From Bacteroidales bacterium (lineage in GTDB: Bacteria; Bacteroidota; Bacteroidia; Bacteroidales; Azobacteroidaceae), in assembly GCA_003851245.1 (NCBI GenBank), contig BHEP01000011.1, positions 1 through 59,322 of the forward strand: a stretch of DNA of 59,322 nucleotides, read 5' to 3'. The notes under the pieces are model-generated. The model did not search any database. It saw nothing but the letters and a program-made list of their open reading frames with translations, and was not told where the DNA came from. A program made the translations under genes and the position numbers. Positions 35,763 through 45,216 of this stretch are shown one piece after another. How positions within the stretch are numbered: position 1 is the first letter of the stretch; each line of letters begins with the position of its first letter.

Positions 35763-37148
35763 ATGCTAATGCAACTCACACTGAAAGAGAGTTTTTCCTT
35801 AGAGGGAAAAGGTCTTCACACAGGATTGAATATCAAAATAAAGTTCAATCCAGCTCCCGAGGATCACGGATACAAAATCAAGCGTATAGATGTTGATGGC
35901 CAGCCTATAATTGAGGCCTTGGCAGAAAATGTGGTAGCTACCCAAAGAGGAACAGTATTGGCCAAAAATGGAGTGCAAGTAGGAACAGTAGAGCATGCCA
36001 TGGCAGCCTTGTATGCCGCCCAAATTGACAACTGTCTTATCGAGGTAGATGCTCCCGAATTTCCAATTCTTGATGGCAGTGCCATCAAATATATTGAGGC
36101 CATAGAAAAGGTAGGCACCATAGAGCAGGCACGAGAAAAAAATTACTACGTCATAAAGAAGAAAATGGAGATTAAGGATGAGGCAACGGGTGCAAGCATC
36201 TTGGTGCTTCCCGACGATAAATTGTCTGTCAATGCCATGATTTCTTTTGAGTCTTTATTTTTAGAAAGTCAGTACGCTGTATTAAATGATCTGAGCGACT
36301 TCAAAAAAGAAATTGCCGCAAGCCGCACCTTTGTTTTTGTCAGAGATATAGAGCCTCTTTTAGAAAACAACCTCATCAAGGGGGGCGATTTAGACAATGC
36401 CATAGTTATCTATGAGCACCAAATAAGCCAAGAGCGATTTGATCAATTGGCAGATAAGATGTGTGTAGAACACAAAGACGCTAGCCAATTGGGATATATT
36501 ATGAATAAGCCTCTGAGCTTTCCCAATGAGCCTGCAAGGCATAAACTCCTCGACGTTTTGGGAGATATTGCACTTATAGGTCGCCCAATATTAGGTCATA
36601 TCATAGCAACTTGTCCGGGGCACAAGATAAACAACCAGTTTGCAAGAGCGCTGCGCAAAGAAATAAAGCTCACCGATGTGCAAGCCCCCAGATACGACCC
36701 AAGCAAGCCTCCAGTAATGGATATTAAGCGTATAAAAGAATTATTGCCCCATCGCTACCCCTTTCTTCTTGTAGAAAAAGTGTTGGAAATAGGCACCAAC
36801 CACATTGTTGGACTCAAGAGCGTATCTGTCAACGAGCCATTTTTTCAAGGACATTTCCCCGAAGAGCCCGTAATGCCTGGAGTCCTATTGGTAGAATCCA
36901 TGGCGCAAACAGGGGGGCTTATACTCTTAAGTCAAGTAGACGAGCCGCATCGTTATTCTACGTATTTCTTAAAAATAGACAAGGTAAAATTCCGTCAAAA
37001 AGTAGTCCCTGGCGACACCCTTATATTTCATCTGCACTATCTCTCTGAAGTTCGCAGAGGCATAGCCAACATGAAAGGCTACGTTTTTGTGGCCGACAAA
37101 GTTGTCTGCGAAGCCGAATTTATGGCACAAATAGTCAAAAACAAATAA
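35763..37148 (+). CDS. lpxC/fabZ: Bifunctional UDP-3-O-acyl-N-acetylglucosamine deacetylase / 3-hydroxyacyl-ACP dehydratase
   Basis: A 461-residue fusion of LpxC (about 1-305) and FabZ (about 318-461), the standard arrangement in Bacteroidota. LpxC is the committed zinc deacetylase of lipid A synthesis; its zinc ligands are His78 (VEHAMAAL), His260 and Asp264 (RHKLLDVLGD). FabZ dehydrates 3-hydroxyacyl-ACP; its catalytic pair is His364 in GHFPEEPVMPG and Glu378. The fusion may balance the shared 3-hydroxyacyl-ACP pool between lipid A and fatty acids (inference). ATG 35769 is a possible alternative start. lpxA begins six bases after the stop. Confidence 0.97.
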   Translation: MLMQLTLKESFSLEGKGLHTGLNIKIKFNPAPEDHGYKIKRIDVDGQPIIEALAENVVATQRGTVLAKNGVQVGTVEHAMAALYAAQIDNCLIEVDAPEFPILDGSAIKYIEAIEKVGTIEQAREKNYYVIKKKMEIKDEATGASILVLPDDKLSVNAMISFESLFLESQYAVLNDLSDFKKEIAASRTFVFVRDIEPLLENNLIKGGDLDNAIVIYEHQISQERFDQLADKMCVEHKDASQLGYIMNKPLSFPNEPARHKLLDVLGDIALIGRPILGHIIATCPGHKINNQFARALRKEIKLTDVQAPRYDPSKPPVMDIKRIKELLPHRYPFLLVEKVLEIGTNHIVGLKSVSVNEPFFQGHFPEEPVMPGVLLVESMAQTGGLILLSQVDEPHRYSTYFLKIDKVKFRQKVVPGDTLIFHLHYLSEVRRGIANMKGYVFVADKVVCEAEFMAQIVKNK

Positions 37149-37154
37149 AAATTT

Positions 37155-37937
37155 ATGTCAAACAAACCCTTATATTCACTCCATCCCGAAGCAATCATAG
37201 GCAGCAATGTTGTTATTGGAGCTTTTGCTACAATAGCCAAAAATGTCGTTATTGGCGACAATACAATTATCCATCCCCACGCTGTCATCATGGATGGTGC
37301 TCGTATAGGGACTAATTGCGAGATTTATCCCGGCGCGGTGATTGCTGGAAAGCCCCAAGACCTTAAGTTTAATGGGGAGGAAACTATTTGTGAAATAGGA
37401 AACTATACAACCATACGTGAATGTGTAACTATAAATAGGGGCACAATAGCCAAGGGAAAAACTATTGTAGGAAACCACTGCCTTATAATGGCGTATGTGC
37501 ATATTGCTCACGATTGTAAGCTCAATGATTATGTGATAGTAGGAAATGCCTCCCAATTAGCAGGGGAGGTCGAAGTCGATGACTATGCCATCTTGAGTGG
37601 TGCCGTACTCGTGCATCAATTTACTCGCATAGGCAAGCATGTGATGATTCAGGGAGGCTCCCGCCTTGGCAAAGATGTTCCTCCCTATATCACTGCAGGA
37701 CGCGACCCCATCTCCTATTCGGGAGTCAATGTTGTAGGGCTGCGAAGACGAGGATTTTCTAACGACCAGATTGGAAATATTCAGGAAATATTTCGCATCC
37801 TATACCAATCGGGACTGAATAACTCCGAAGCTGTAAAACAAATAGAGGCCAAAATACCCGATTCCGAAGATAAAGAAATAGTTCTTTCTTTTATACGAGA
37901 ATCTCAGAGAGGAATTATTAGAGGCTACCTAGAATAG
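37155..37937 (+). CDS. lpxA: UDP-N-acetylglucosamine acyltransferase LpxA
   Basis: First step of lipid A synthesis: transfers 3-hydroxyacyl from ACP to UDP-GlcNAc O3. The 260-residue protein has an N-terminal hexapeptide-repeat beta-helix, with catalytic His119 in MAYVHIAHDC (E. coli His125), and a C-terminal helical part (GLRRRGFSNDQIGNIQEIFR). It follows lpxC-fabZ after six bases. Length and motifs are typical; chain-length preference cannot be read reliably. Confidence 0.97.
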   Translation: MSNKPLYSLHPEAIIGSNVVIGAFATIAKNVVIGDNTIIHPHAVIMDGARIGTNCEIYPGAVIAGKPQDLKFNGEETICEIGNYTTIRECVTINRGTIAKGKTIVGNHCLIMAYVHIAHDCKLNDYVIVGNASQLAGEVEVDDYAILSGAVLVHQFTRIGKHVMIQGGSRLGKDVPPYITAGRDPISYSGVNVVGLRRRGFSNDQIGNIQEIFRILYQSGLNNSEAVKQIEAKIPDSEDKEIVLSFIRESQRGIIRGYLE

Positions 37938-37985
37938 ATCGCATAGAATTATAAAATACAAAAATTAAACTCCTAATTATTTCTC

Positions 37986-38543
37986 ATGTTATATAGATTT
38001 TTACTCCTGTCGGATGAGGTTGATAGCTTCAAACGCGAAATAAAAATTAGCTCAGAAGCCTCCTTTTTAGAGTTTCAGGATGCTATCTTGGACTCAGTAA
38101 ATTATACCAAAGACCAGATGACGTCCTTTTTTATCTGCAATGATGATTGGAGCAAGGGAACTGAAATAAGCCTTATAGAAATGGATACTAGCTATGAAGT
38201 AGACAACTATGTAATGGAAGATACCACCTTAAGTCAGCTCGTTGACGAAGAAGGGCAAAAGCTCCTCTTTGTATTTGAATACATCAGCGAGCGCGCTTTT
38301 TTTATGGAACTCCGAGAAATTGTCATAGGCAACAAACAAACAAAGGCATTGTGCTCTTTGTCTTTAAATAACCCACCAGCACAAATTTCTTCCGAAAACT
38401 ATTTTGACAACAGCCCCACAACATCCTCTACCCTTGAAGAGAATTTTTATGGAGATGAGGAGTTCGATATGGATGAGTTGGACAAAGAGGGCTTTGATGG
38501 ACTCGACGAAATTAGTTCTGGAGAATACGAAGAGAGTCTATAA
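37986..38543 (+). CDS. Plasmid pRiA4b ORF-3-like protein with acidic tail
   Basis: A 185-residue cytoplasmic protein. Residues 1-125 resemble the pRiA4b ORF-3/IS1096-passenger family fold (LYRFLLLSDEVDSFKREIKI; FLEFQDAILDSVNYT). The last ~50 residues are strongly acidic (GDEEFDMDELDKEGFDG), unlike the rest. The family name comes from a plasmid, but here the gene is embedded in a housekeeping run: 48 bases after lpxA, with the miaA GTG directly abutting its TAA. This placement is usual in Bacteroidales. Function is unknown; the acidic tail suggests binding to a basic partner. Confidence 0.75.
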   Translation: MLYRFLLLSDEVDSFKREIKISSEASFLEFQDAILDSVNYTKDQMTSFFICNDDWSKGTEISLIEMDTSYEVDNYVMEDTTLSQLVDEEGQKLLFVFEYISERAFFMELREIVIGNKQTKALCSLSLNNPPAQISSENYFDNSPTTSSTLEENFYGDEEFDMDELDKEGFDGLDEISSGEYEESL

Positions 38544-39449
38544 GTGAGTACGCTAATTGTTTTGCTTGGACCCACGGGAGTTGGAAAAACAAACTTAAGC
38601 CTCAGGCTGGCACGCGAACTGGGCTCTCCCATCATTTCTTGCGACTCTCGTCAGCTCTACCAAGGAATATCTATAGGAACTGCCGCCCCTACAAAAGAAG
38701 AGTTGGAACTCGTAAAGCACTATTTTGTTGGAACATTGAAACTTGAAGACTATTACAATGCCAGCCAATTTGAAGAAGAGGTAATCTCCCTGCTTTCCGA
38801 ACTTCACAAAGAGCAAGCTCAAGTAATCATGACCGGTGGGTCTATGATGTATATTGATGCCGTATGCCAGGGTATAGACGACTTGCCTACAATAGACCCA
38901 CAACTAAGGATCGAATTGCTGGAGCTATACCAAGAAGAAGGACTAGAGCCCATAAGAAATCAGCTCAAAATACTTGATCCTATTTTTTACAAAAAAGTTG
39001 ATCTTTCCAACTATAAAAGAGTAATACACGGACTCGAAGTATGCCTTATGACTGGGAAACCTTACTCCTCTTTTCTTAAAAAAACAAAGAAGCAACGGCC
39101 ATTTAAGATCATAAAGATAGGACTAACAAGAGATCGCGAAGAACTATACCAAAGGATTAATTTGAGAGTGGACTCTATGATGGAAAATGGGCTACTAGAA
39201 GAGGCGCAACATGTTTATCCCTTTAGAAACCTAAATTCCCTAAATACAGTAGGATACAAAGAACTTTTCAAATACCTTGATGGAGAGTACACTCTTGAGT
39301 TTGCCCTCGAAAAAATAAGGCAAAACACACGTATTTATTCTAGGAAACAAATGTCATGGTTCAATAAAGACCCAGAAATACAGTGGTTTCATCCTAATCA
39401 AGAGGATGAAATTAGACATTTTATAGGCTTACTAAAAGGAAAAAAATAA
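38544..39449 (+). CDS. miaA: tRNA dimethylallyltransferase MiaA
   Basis: Adds the isopentenyl group to A37 of tRNAs that read UNN codons. The 301-residue product starts with the P-loop [11 protein letters not shown] and has SCDSRQLYQ and the [10 protein letters not shown] and YSRKQMSWF motifs in order. The start is GTG at 38544, placed immediately after the TAA of the previous gene (TAAGTG), implying translational coupling. The stop abuts, with no spare base, the stop of the convergent DUF1703-type gene at 39450. No terminator separates the two. Confidence 0.96.
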   Translation: MSTLIVLLGPTGVGKTNLSLRLARELGSPIISCDSRQLYQGISIGTAAPTKEELELVKHYFVGTLKLEDYYNASQFEEEVISLLSELHKEQAQVIMTGGSMMYIDAVCQGIDDLPTIDPQLRIELLELYQEEGLEPIRNQLKILDPIFYKKVDLSNYKRVIHGLEVCLMTGKPYSSFLKKTKKQRPFKIIKIGLTRDREELYQRINLRVDSMMENGLLEEAQHVYPFRNLNSLNTVGYKELFKYLDGEYTLEFALEKIRQNTRIYSRKQMSWFNKDPEIQWFHPNQEDEIRHFIGLLKGKK

Positions 39450-41033
39450 TTAATTTAGCGCACATATCTCGTGCTTGCTTTCAGTGATATTTTTGTCGTC
39501 GCTACTAAAATTAATTGCTACCAGATGTATGGGTTTCCCTAGGCTGGCATATTTATCTGCATAGCCGCGGGTTTTTGTCTGATCCATCGCTATTTCTGCC
39601 GATTCGTTGTGCTTAAATTCAAATATAAATACCGCCTTATAGCTTTCGCATACTGCATCTATACGCCCTTTGTTGGTGTGCATCTCTGCATTGAAACGGT
39701 AGGGCAGCAAATGAAAGATACAATAAAAAACGGTGTGGTAGTAGGCCTCTGTCGATGCCTTATTATTCAAATCATAGGGTATGCTGGCATAAAAAGATTG
39801 GAGCTCTTGGATCAGGTCATCAATATTTTCGCTGTCTAAGTGTTTCTTAAACCTATCTAAAAGATCGGTAGTGTCGGGCAGGGAGTCTGTAGAATATGCT
39901 GTGAGTATATGTGTCAAAAATGCTTCTTCAACTTCTACATTAGGAAAATCAAATTGATACCGCATGCGACCATCTATTATCTCTGCATTGTCGATGGTGA
40001 GGTAGCCCGTTTGTATGAGCAGGGGCATTAGTTGCAGCTTGCTTATATCGAAGGCATCGAAATATATACTTTCTACCCTGCGACTTAGCATCTCTGTCAG
40101 ATCTAGGGATTGCTCCTTGGCGAGTTTCATCAATAGACTTGGCGTGCCGGTGGCAAACCAGTAGTTTTTGAATTTGCCTTTGTTCTTTAGAAACATTCCA
40201 AAGGATACGGGATTGTATACCGTAGAAGCATTTTCATCAAACTTATAACCATTATAAAACAATTTTATTTCTGCCATAAAATCCTCCTTTACTAAGCCTT
40301 GCTCTGCAACAATCTTGTCGAGATAGGGCGTGAAGTTATCTTCCAATTCTTCCTGTGTATAGCCCAGCATGCAGGCATACTGCGAATCCATGGTGATGTC
40401 GTAGAGGTTGTTGAGCTTAGAAAATATGCTCACCTTGGCGAATTTGGCAACGCCCGTCATCAGCACAAATCGCAGATATGGGTCGGACGCTTTAACCACG
40501 GCATAGAAGTTTTCCATCAATATGCGCACCTCCTCTAAGTGAGGCATGCCAAAATTGTCGGTCAGTGGCTTGTCGTATTCGTCAATAAGCAGCACCACTT
40601 TGCCCATCTTATAAGCCTTATTGATAAGCTCTTGAAATAGATGCGGAGCATAAATAGCCTCGCTTAATATAATATTTAGATCCTCGGCAAGAATATGCAA
40701 CAAATTATTTAAAGATTCATTCAATATTTCCCTAGTCTCAGTTGCCACCCTGCCCATGTCTAAGTGAATGACTGGATATTCTTTCCAATCGTAATCTAAG
40801 TGCTCTATTTTGAGTCCTTTGAAAAGCTCTCTCTTGCCCTGAAATACAGCCTTGAGTGTGGAGATGGTAAGGGATTTGCCAAAGCGTCGAGGGCGAGAGA
40901 GGAAGAAGTAATCTGTGTCGCCAGTCAACATCTCGTGTATAAAATCAGTCTTGTCTACATATAGAGAGTTTCTGCTAATCAAATCTTCAAAGGAGTAAAT
41001 ATCTGTAGCTATTCGCTTAAGTTTGGCTTCCAT
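39450..41033 (-). CDS. AAA-ATPase-like / PD-(D/E)XK nuclease-like protein (DUF1703 type)
   Basis: A 527-residue protein of a family present in many copies in Bacteroidales genomes. The N-terminal AAA-ATPase-like domain (PF09820 type) opens with YVDKTDFI and has a P-loop-like SRPRRFGKS (to Ser54) and Walker B VLLIDEYDKP (Asp151, Glu152). The C-terminal part has a PD-(D/E)XK nuclease-like core, GRIDAVCESY followed by FIFEFK. Function is unproven; defence or mobile-element roles have been guessed. It is the only minus-strand gene between 16 and 59 kb, lodged between miaA and the dcw cluster and convergent with miaA, which suggests later insertion. No flanking repeats were seen. Confidence 0.88.
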   Translation of the reverse strand: MEAKLKRIATDIYSFEDLISRNSLYVDKTDFIHEMLTGDTDYFFLSRPRRFGKSLTISTLKAVFQGKRELFKGLKIEHLDYDWKEYPVIHLDMGRVATETREILNESLNNLLHILAEDLNIILSEAIYAPHLFQELINKAYKMGKVVLLIDEYDKPLTDNFGMPHLEEVRILMENFYAVVKASDPYLRFVLMTGVAKFAKVSIFSKLNNLYDITMDSQYACMLGYTQEELEDNFTPYLDKIVAEQGLVKEDFMAEIKLFYNGYKFDENASTVYNPVSFGMFLKNKGKFKNYWFATGTPSLLMKLAKEQSLDLTEMLSRRVESIYFDAFDISKLQLMPLLIQTGYLTIDNAEIIDGRMRYQFDFPNVEVEEAFLTHILTAYSTDSLPDTTDLLDRFKKHLDSENIDDLIQELQSFYASIPYDLNNKASTEAYYHTVFYCIFHLLPYRFNAEMHTNKGRIDAVCESYKAVFIFEFKHNESAEIAMDQTKTRGYADKYASLGKPIHLVAINFSSDDKNITESKHEICALN

Positions 41034-41350
41034 CGTTTTTTATTACAAAGATATGAAAAAAAATGATGCCTCAACTATTCTTGGGGTTTACGCCCCCAAG
41101 CTGGCATGTATTATGATACTCACCTAAAACGATATAGGGACAAAATGAGGCCATAAACCCTCATGCAAGCTCCAAATTGCAATCCTAAAGCCTCATATTT
41201 CCCCCCACTTTTATACAATCAATAAAAGGTCTAATAACCAATATTTTAGACTTTGTGATAACTTGTTAATAACTTAATGATAAGTATTTTGTGGTTTAAA
41301 GTGGGGGGAAGTGGAGAAATTACTACTTTTACAGTGAATTATTATACTCT
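41034..41350. other. 317-bp control region upstream of the dcw cluster
   Basis: No gene. It contains a 7-bp hairpin CTTGGGG/CCCCAAG (41080-41100), a 13-bp segment TTCCCCCCACTTT (41199-41211) that is the exact inverse of AAAGTGGGGGGAA at 41298-41310, and the three GTGG repeats before mraZ. The divergent promoter of the DUF1703-type gene must also be here. Confidence 0.6.
41291..41320 (+). promoter_or_regulatory. Probable MraZ operator: three GTGG repeats at 10-bp period
   Basis: GTGG occurs at 41291, 41301 and 41311, i.e. exactly one helical turn apart, followed by TTTAAA, GGGGAA and AGAAAT. MraZ proteins of other phyla bind tandem direct repeats of this sort (TGGGN or AAAGTGK units at ~10 bp) upstream of their own gene to repress the dcw cluster. 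The repeats end 30 bases before the mraZ start. An extra inverted copy lies at 41199-41211. Confidence 0.72.
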
Positions 41351-41803
41351 ATGGTAAAAATGAATATATTTTTAGGCAATATTGATGCAAAAGTGGACAT
41401 TAAAGGGCGGAGTTTTATCCCCGCCCCCTTCCGCAAAATTCTCCAAGAAACTGGAGATAAGCGTCTTGTTTTGCGTAAAGATACTTTTCAAGACTGCCTA
41501 GTGCTATATCCCGAAAGTGTGTGGAACGAAGAGCTGCTAGCAATGCGAACCAAACTAAATAAATGGGATGCCGCCCAACAGCAGCTGTATAGGCAATTTA
41601 TTTTGGACACAGAAATCGTGGAAAAAGATAGTAGCGGGCGCATTCTAATTCCCAAAAGATATTTATTAATGGCAAATATAAGCAATGAGCTGCGTTTTGT
41701 TGGCATGGATTTCACTATAGAAATATGGTCCAAACAAAACTTAGAAAAATCCTTGCTCAATAATTCTGAATTTATTAATGGCATACAAAAATGGATGAAA
41801 TAA
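41351..41803 (+). CDS. mraZ: Transcriptional regulator MraZ
   Basis: DNA-binding regulator of the division and cell wall cluster, made of two swapped-hairpin AbrB-like domains that assemble into a ring. The 150-residue protein shows both repeats: GNIDAKVDIKGRSFIPAPFR and later VEKDSSGRILIPKRYLLMA. It is first in the cluster, directly behind three GTGG repeats that match its expected operator, so autoregulation is likely. The start is ATG 41351; ATG 41360 (MNIFLGN) is an alternative. The last 13 bases overlap rsmH. Confidence 0.95.
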   Translation: MVKMNIFLGNIDAKVDIKGRSFIPAPFRKILQETGDKRLVLRKDTFQDCLVLYPESVWNEELLAMRTKLNKWDAAQQQLYRQFILDTEIVEKDSSGRILIPKRYLLMANISNELRFVGMDFTIEIWSKQNLEKSLLNNSEFINGIQKWMK

Positions 41804-42702
41804 AAACATATCATGTTCCTGTCCTACTACAAGAATCTATTGATGGACTAAACATACAAGCAGACGGCTCGTATGTAGATCTTACCTTTGGCGGTGGCGG
41901 ACACTCACAAGCCATACTGGAGAATTTAGGAGCGGAAGGAAAACTCTATGGTTTTGATCAAGATGCAGATGCAGAAGCAAATATACCCAAGGACAAACGC
42001 TTTACTTTTGTTAGAGGTAATTTTCGCTTTCTGTCAAATTTTATGGACTGGCACAATCAAAAAAATGTTGGCGGTATTCTTGCCGATTTGGGAGTTTCGT
42101 CACACCACTTTGACGACAAAACAAGAGGCTTTTCTTTTCGATTCGATGCAGCACTCGACATGCGAATGAACAAAAGAGCTGGCCGCACAGCTTCCGAAAT
42201 ATTAAATACAGCCAGTGAAGAAGAAATAGCACAAATCTTATTCCAATATGGAGAATTAAGAAATGCAAAAGAAATAGCCTCTCTCATAGCAAGGAGCAGA
42301 AAAAAAGCGCCCATAAACACCACCAACGATTTTTTGGAGGTTCTAAAGCCCCTATTTGGAATAGATAAAGGAAAAAAATCCTTGGCGCAAGCTTTCCAGG
42401 CTCTCCGAATTGAGGTCAATGGCGAAATGGAAGTCCTTAAAGAAATGCTTACACAAGCCTTGGAGGTCTTAGAGCCTAGCGGAAGGTTGGTTGTTATCAC
42501 CTATCACTCCCTAGAAGATAGATTGGTGAAAAATTTCTTTAAAACGGGTAATTTCGAGGGGAAAGTAGACAAAGATTTTTTTGGAAATATATCTACCCCC
42601 TTCTCTCTGATAAATAATAAGGTAATTACCCCCAGCGAAAAAGAAATGATCAGTAATTCAAGATCAAGAAGTGCCAAATTGAGAATCGCTCAGAAAAAAT
42701 AA
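41791..42702 (+). CDS. rsmH: 16S rRNA (cytosine1402-N4)-methyltransferase RsmH
   Basis: Methylates C1402 of 16S rRNA in the P-site using S-adenosylmethionine. The 303-residue protein begins with YHVPVLLQESID and has the SAM-binding VDLTFGGGGHS, LADLGVSSHHFDD, the RGFSFR motif and the ITYHSLEDRLVK segment. It overlaps mraZ by 13 bases and ftsL starts two bases after its stop, typical of the dcw order. Confidence 0.96.
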   Translation: MDEIKTYHVPVLLQESIDGLNIQADGSYVDLTFGGGGHSQAILENLGAEGKLYGFDQDADAEANIPKDKRFTFVRGNFRFLSNFMDWHNQKNVGGILADLGVSSHHFDDKTRGFSFRFDAALDMRMNKRAGRTASEILNTASEEEIAQILFQYGELRNAKEIASLIARSRKKAPINTTNDFLEVLKPLFGIDKGKKSLAQAFQALRIEVNGEMEVLKEMLTQALEVLEPSGRLVVITYHSLEDRLVKNFFKTGNFEGKVDKDFFGNISTPFSLINNKVITPSEKEMISNSRSRSAKLRIAQKK

Positions 42703-42704
42703 AA

Positions 42705-43025
42705 ATGGAGAAGAAAAAAAATCCCTTTTCCAACATCCTTGGGGGAGGAATCCTAAAGGAAGACTTTATAGTTAAGCAATCTAAATTGCTTATATTAATA
42801 GTGATATTTGCCATTTTTTTCATAAGTAATCGCTATGACTGCTTAAAAAAAATTACTGAAATAGAGACCTTAGAGAGAGACCTTAGAGATATAAAATATG
42901 AAAACTTGGTTATCTCAACAAAACTAACAAAAAATAGTAGGCAATCTCAAGTAGAAGCCTTGCTCGAAAGGGAAGGAATAAATCTGAAGGCCTCAAAAAC
43001 GCCTGCATACGAAATAAAAAAATAA
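42705..43025 (+). CDS. ftsL: FtsL-like division protein
   Basis: A 106-residue bitopic membrane protein. A short cytoplasmic N-terminus is followed by one membrane segment (about 27-42, LLILIVIFAIFFI) and a periplasmic coiled coil with heptad Leu/Ile (EIETLERDLRDIKYE). FtsL joins FtsB and FtsQ to activate FtsWI at the septum. Sequence similarity in this family is low; the call rests on position between rsmH and ftsI, size and topology. The stop is followed after three bases by the GTG of ftsI. Confidence 0.82.
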   Translation: MEKKKNPFSNILGGGILKEDFIVKQSKLLILIVIFAIFFISNRYDCLKKITEIETLERDLRDIKYENLVISTKLTKNSRQSQVEALLEREGINLKASKTPAYEIKK

Positions 43026-43028
43026 TAA

Positions 43029-45212
43029 GTGCTATACGAAAACAAAAAAATACGATACAACAGCATTCAGAGGAGATATTTCTTTGTAGCGGTTTGCTTC
43101 GCTCTTTTTGTAATTGTTATTTTAATACAGGCAATAAACATATCCTTTGTAGAAGGTGATGTGTGGAGAAAAAGAGGAGCGGCACTCACAAAGCCCAATA
43201 TTGAAGTGCTTCCTACAAGAGGAAATATATTTGCATCCGACGGGCGACTAATGGCAACAAGCGAAACAAACTATCGCCTATACATTGACTTTTGGGCCGA
43301 TGGACTAAAAAAAGATACTCTCATGAAGTACCTTGAGCCTTTGTCGGTTCAATTAAATAAAAAATTTCCCGAAAGAACAAGCCAGCAACACCGCAACCAT
43401 ATACTTAAAGGATGGAATATGAGGATTCAAGAAACAAAGCTAATTGCAAGTGGAAAGAAGGTACGCAAAAAAAGTCGCGAATATAGACTGCTCGATAGAG
43501 AACTTAATTACCTCGAACTAAAAGAGGTGAGAACAATGCCTTTTCTTAAGCAAAATAAAAATCGATCGGGACTAATTACCAAAGAACTCCGAAAACGAAC
43601 CAAACCCTTTGGAACTCTTGCTTCCCGAACAATTGGAGATATATATGGAACTTATGAAAAAGGAGGGAAAAATGGGCTCGAAATGGAATACAACGACTTA
43701 CTTAAAGGAATACCAGGAACGAGCACCCGCAGAAAAATAAATGGTAGAATAATTAATGTAATTGACGTAGAGCCAATTCACGGCAAAGATATTATTTCTA
43801 CAATAGATATAGATATACAAGACATCACAGAAAAAGCTCTCCTAAAAAAATTGAAGGAAATAGATGCTGAGTCTGGAACCTCTGTAATTATGGAAGTCGC
43901 AACCGGCGAAATAAAAGCAATTACAAACATGCAGCGTATAGGGGATGGCAATTGGAGAGAAACAAAAAACCATGCCGTAGCCGACGAAACAGAGCCCGGA
44001 TCTACATTCAAAGTAGCCTCAATGATGGTAGCCCTCGAAGATGGCATGGTAAAACCAAGCGATATTGTAGAAACTGGCAATGGCATTTTTTTCTATGCTG
44101 GAACAAAAATGACCGACCATAATTGGAATAAGGGAGGATACCAGAACCTAAGCGCAGAACAAGTAATATGGAACTCTTCAAACATAGGAATAGCCAAAAT
44201 AATACTGAGATCATACGAAGATAATCCCTCGAAATTTATTGAAGGACTGCATCGTATGGGTCTCAATATAGACTTAAAACTGGAAATCCCAGGAGCTGGT
44301 CATCCATATATAAAATCGCCAAAAGACAAGGCCTCGCAGTGGTCGCGCACATCACTTCCATGGATGACTTTTGGATACGAGCTCACAATCCCCCCAATAT
44401 ATACCCTCACATTTTTTAATGCAATTGCCAATAAAGGAAAAATGCTTAGACCCTTCTTTGTCAAAGAAATAAAATATAATTTAAAAACAGAAGAAACAAG
44501 GAAACCTGAAGTCGTAGTAGAACAAATATGCTCCCCAAAAACACTGGAGGCAATAAAAAGTATGCTGGAGGGCGTTGTGGAATATGGTACTGGCAAAGAT
44601 GTAAAATCAAATTATATAAATATTGCAGGAAAAACAGGAACAGCGCAAATTTCCCAAGGATCATTAGGATATAGAAGCGGTGGTAGAAGTCATCAGGTAT
44701 CTTTTTGCGGCTACTTTCCTGCAGAAAATCCCAAATACAGCTGCATTACCGTAATTAGAAAACCTCGATTTGGAGTCCTTAGCGGAGGGGCCATGGCAGG
44801 AGGGGTGGTCAAACAAATTGCAGAAGAAGTAAATGCTAGGTTCTTTCTGCAAAAACCCAGCGACTACCCACTACAAGAAACAAGAAACCCCAAAACACCC
44901 ACAGTAAAAAATGGTCTCGCAGATCAAACTGAATTTGTATTGGATAAAATAAATCTTGATTACAAAAAAGAGGGCAAACAGCAATGGGCAAAAATAAGTA
45001 CTGCTAAAGAAATAATAATACTGAATAATCTCTCTGTAAAAGAAAATATAGTGCCCAGCGTCCTTGGAATGGGGGTAAAGGATGCCATATATTTATTAGA
45101 GAGTAGTGGGCTGATAGTGAGATTGAGCGGCAGAGGAAAAGTCGTTTCCCAGTCAATTGATGCTGGATCTAAAATAGTACCGGGGAAAATCATTACAATA
45201 AAATTAATGTGA
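43029..45212 (+). CDS. ftsI: Division-specific transpeptidase FtsI (PBP3) with PASTA domain
   Basis: Cross-links septal peptidoglycan. The 727-residue class B penicillin-binding protein has an N-terminal membrane anchor (about 17-38), a pedestal domain (about 50-240) and the transpeptidase domain with active-site Ser325 (STFK to Lys328), SSN (383-385) and KTG (535-537). The C-terminal ~65 residues ([18 protein letters not shown] onward) form one PASTA domain, as often in Bacteroidota. The start is GTG at 43029, three bases after the ftsL stop; no ATG gives a full-length N-terminus. murE begins four bases after the stop. Confidence 0.95.
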   Translation: MLYENKKIRYNSIQRRYFFVAVCFALFVIVILIQAINISFVEGDVWRKRGAALTKPNIEVLPTRGNIFASDGRLMATSETNYRLYIDFWADGLKKDTLMKYLEPLSVQLNKKFPERTSQQHRNHILKGWNMRIQETKLIASGKKVRKKSREYRLLDRELNYLELKEVRTMPFLKQNKNRSGLITKELRKRTKPFGTLASRTIGDIYGTYEKGGKNGLEMEYNDLLKGIPGTSTRRKINGRIINVIDVEPIHGKDIISTIDIDIQDITEKALLKKLKEIDAESGTSVIMEVATGEIKAITNMQRIGDGNWRETKNHAVADETEPGSTFKVASMMVALEDGMVKPSDIVETGNGIFFYAGTKMTDHNWNKGGYQNLSAEQVIWNSSNIGIAKIILRSYEDNPSKFIEGLHRMGLNIDLKLEIPGAGHPYIKSPKDKASQWSRTSLPWMTFGYELTIPPIYTLTFFNAIANKGKMLRPFFVKEIKYNLKTEETRKPEVVVEQICSPKTLEAIKSMLEGVVEYGTGKDVKSNYINIAGKTGTAQISQGSLGYRSGGRSHQVSFCGYFPAENPKYSCITVIRKPRFGVLSGGAMAGGVVKQIAEEVNARFFLQKPSDYPLQETRNPKTPTVKNGLADQTEFVLDKINLDYKKEGKQQWAKISTAKEIIILNNLSVKENIVPSVLGMGVKDAIYLLESSGLIVRLSGRGKVVSQSIDAGSKIVPGKIITIKLM

Positions 45213-45216
45213 AATT

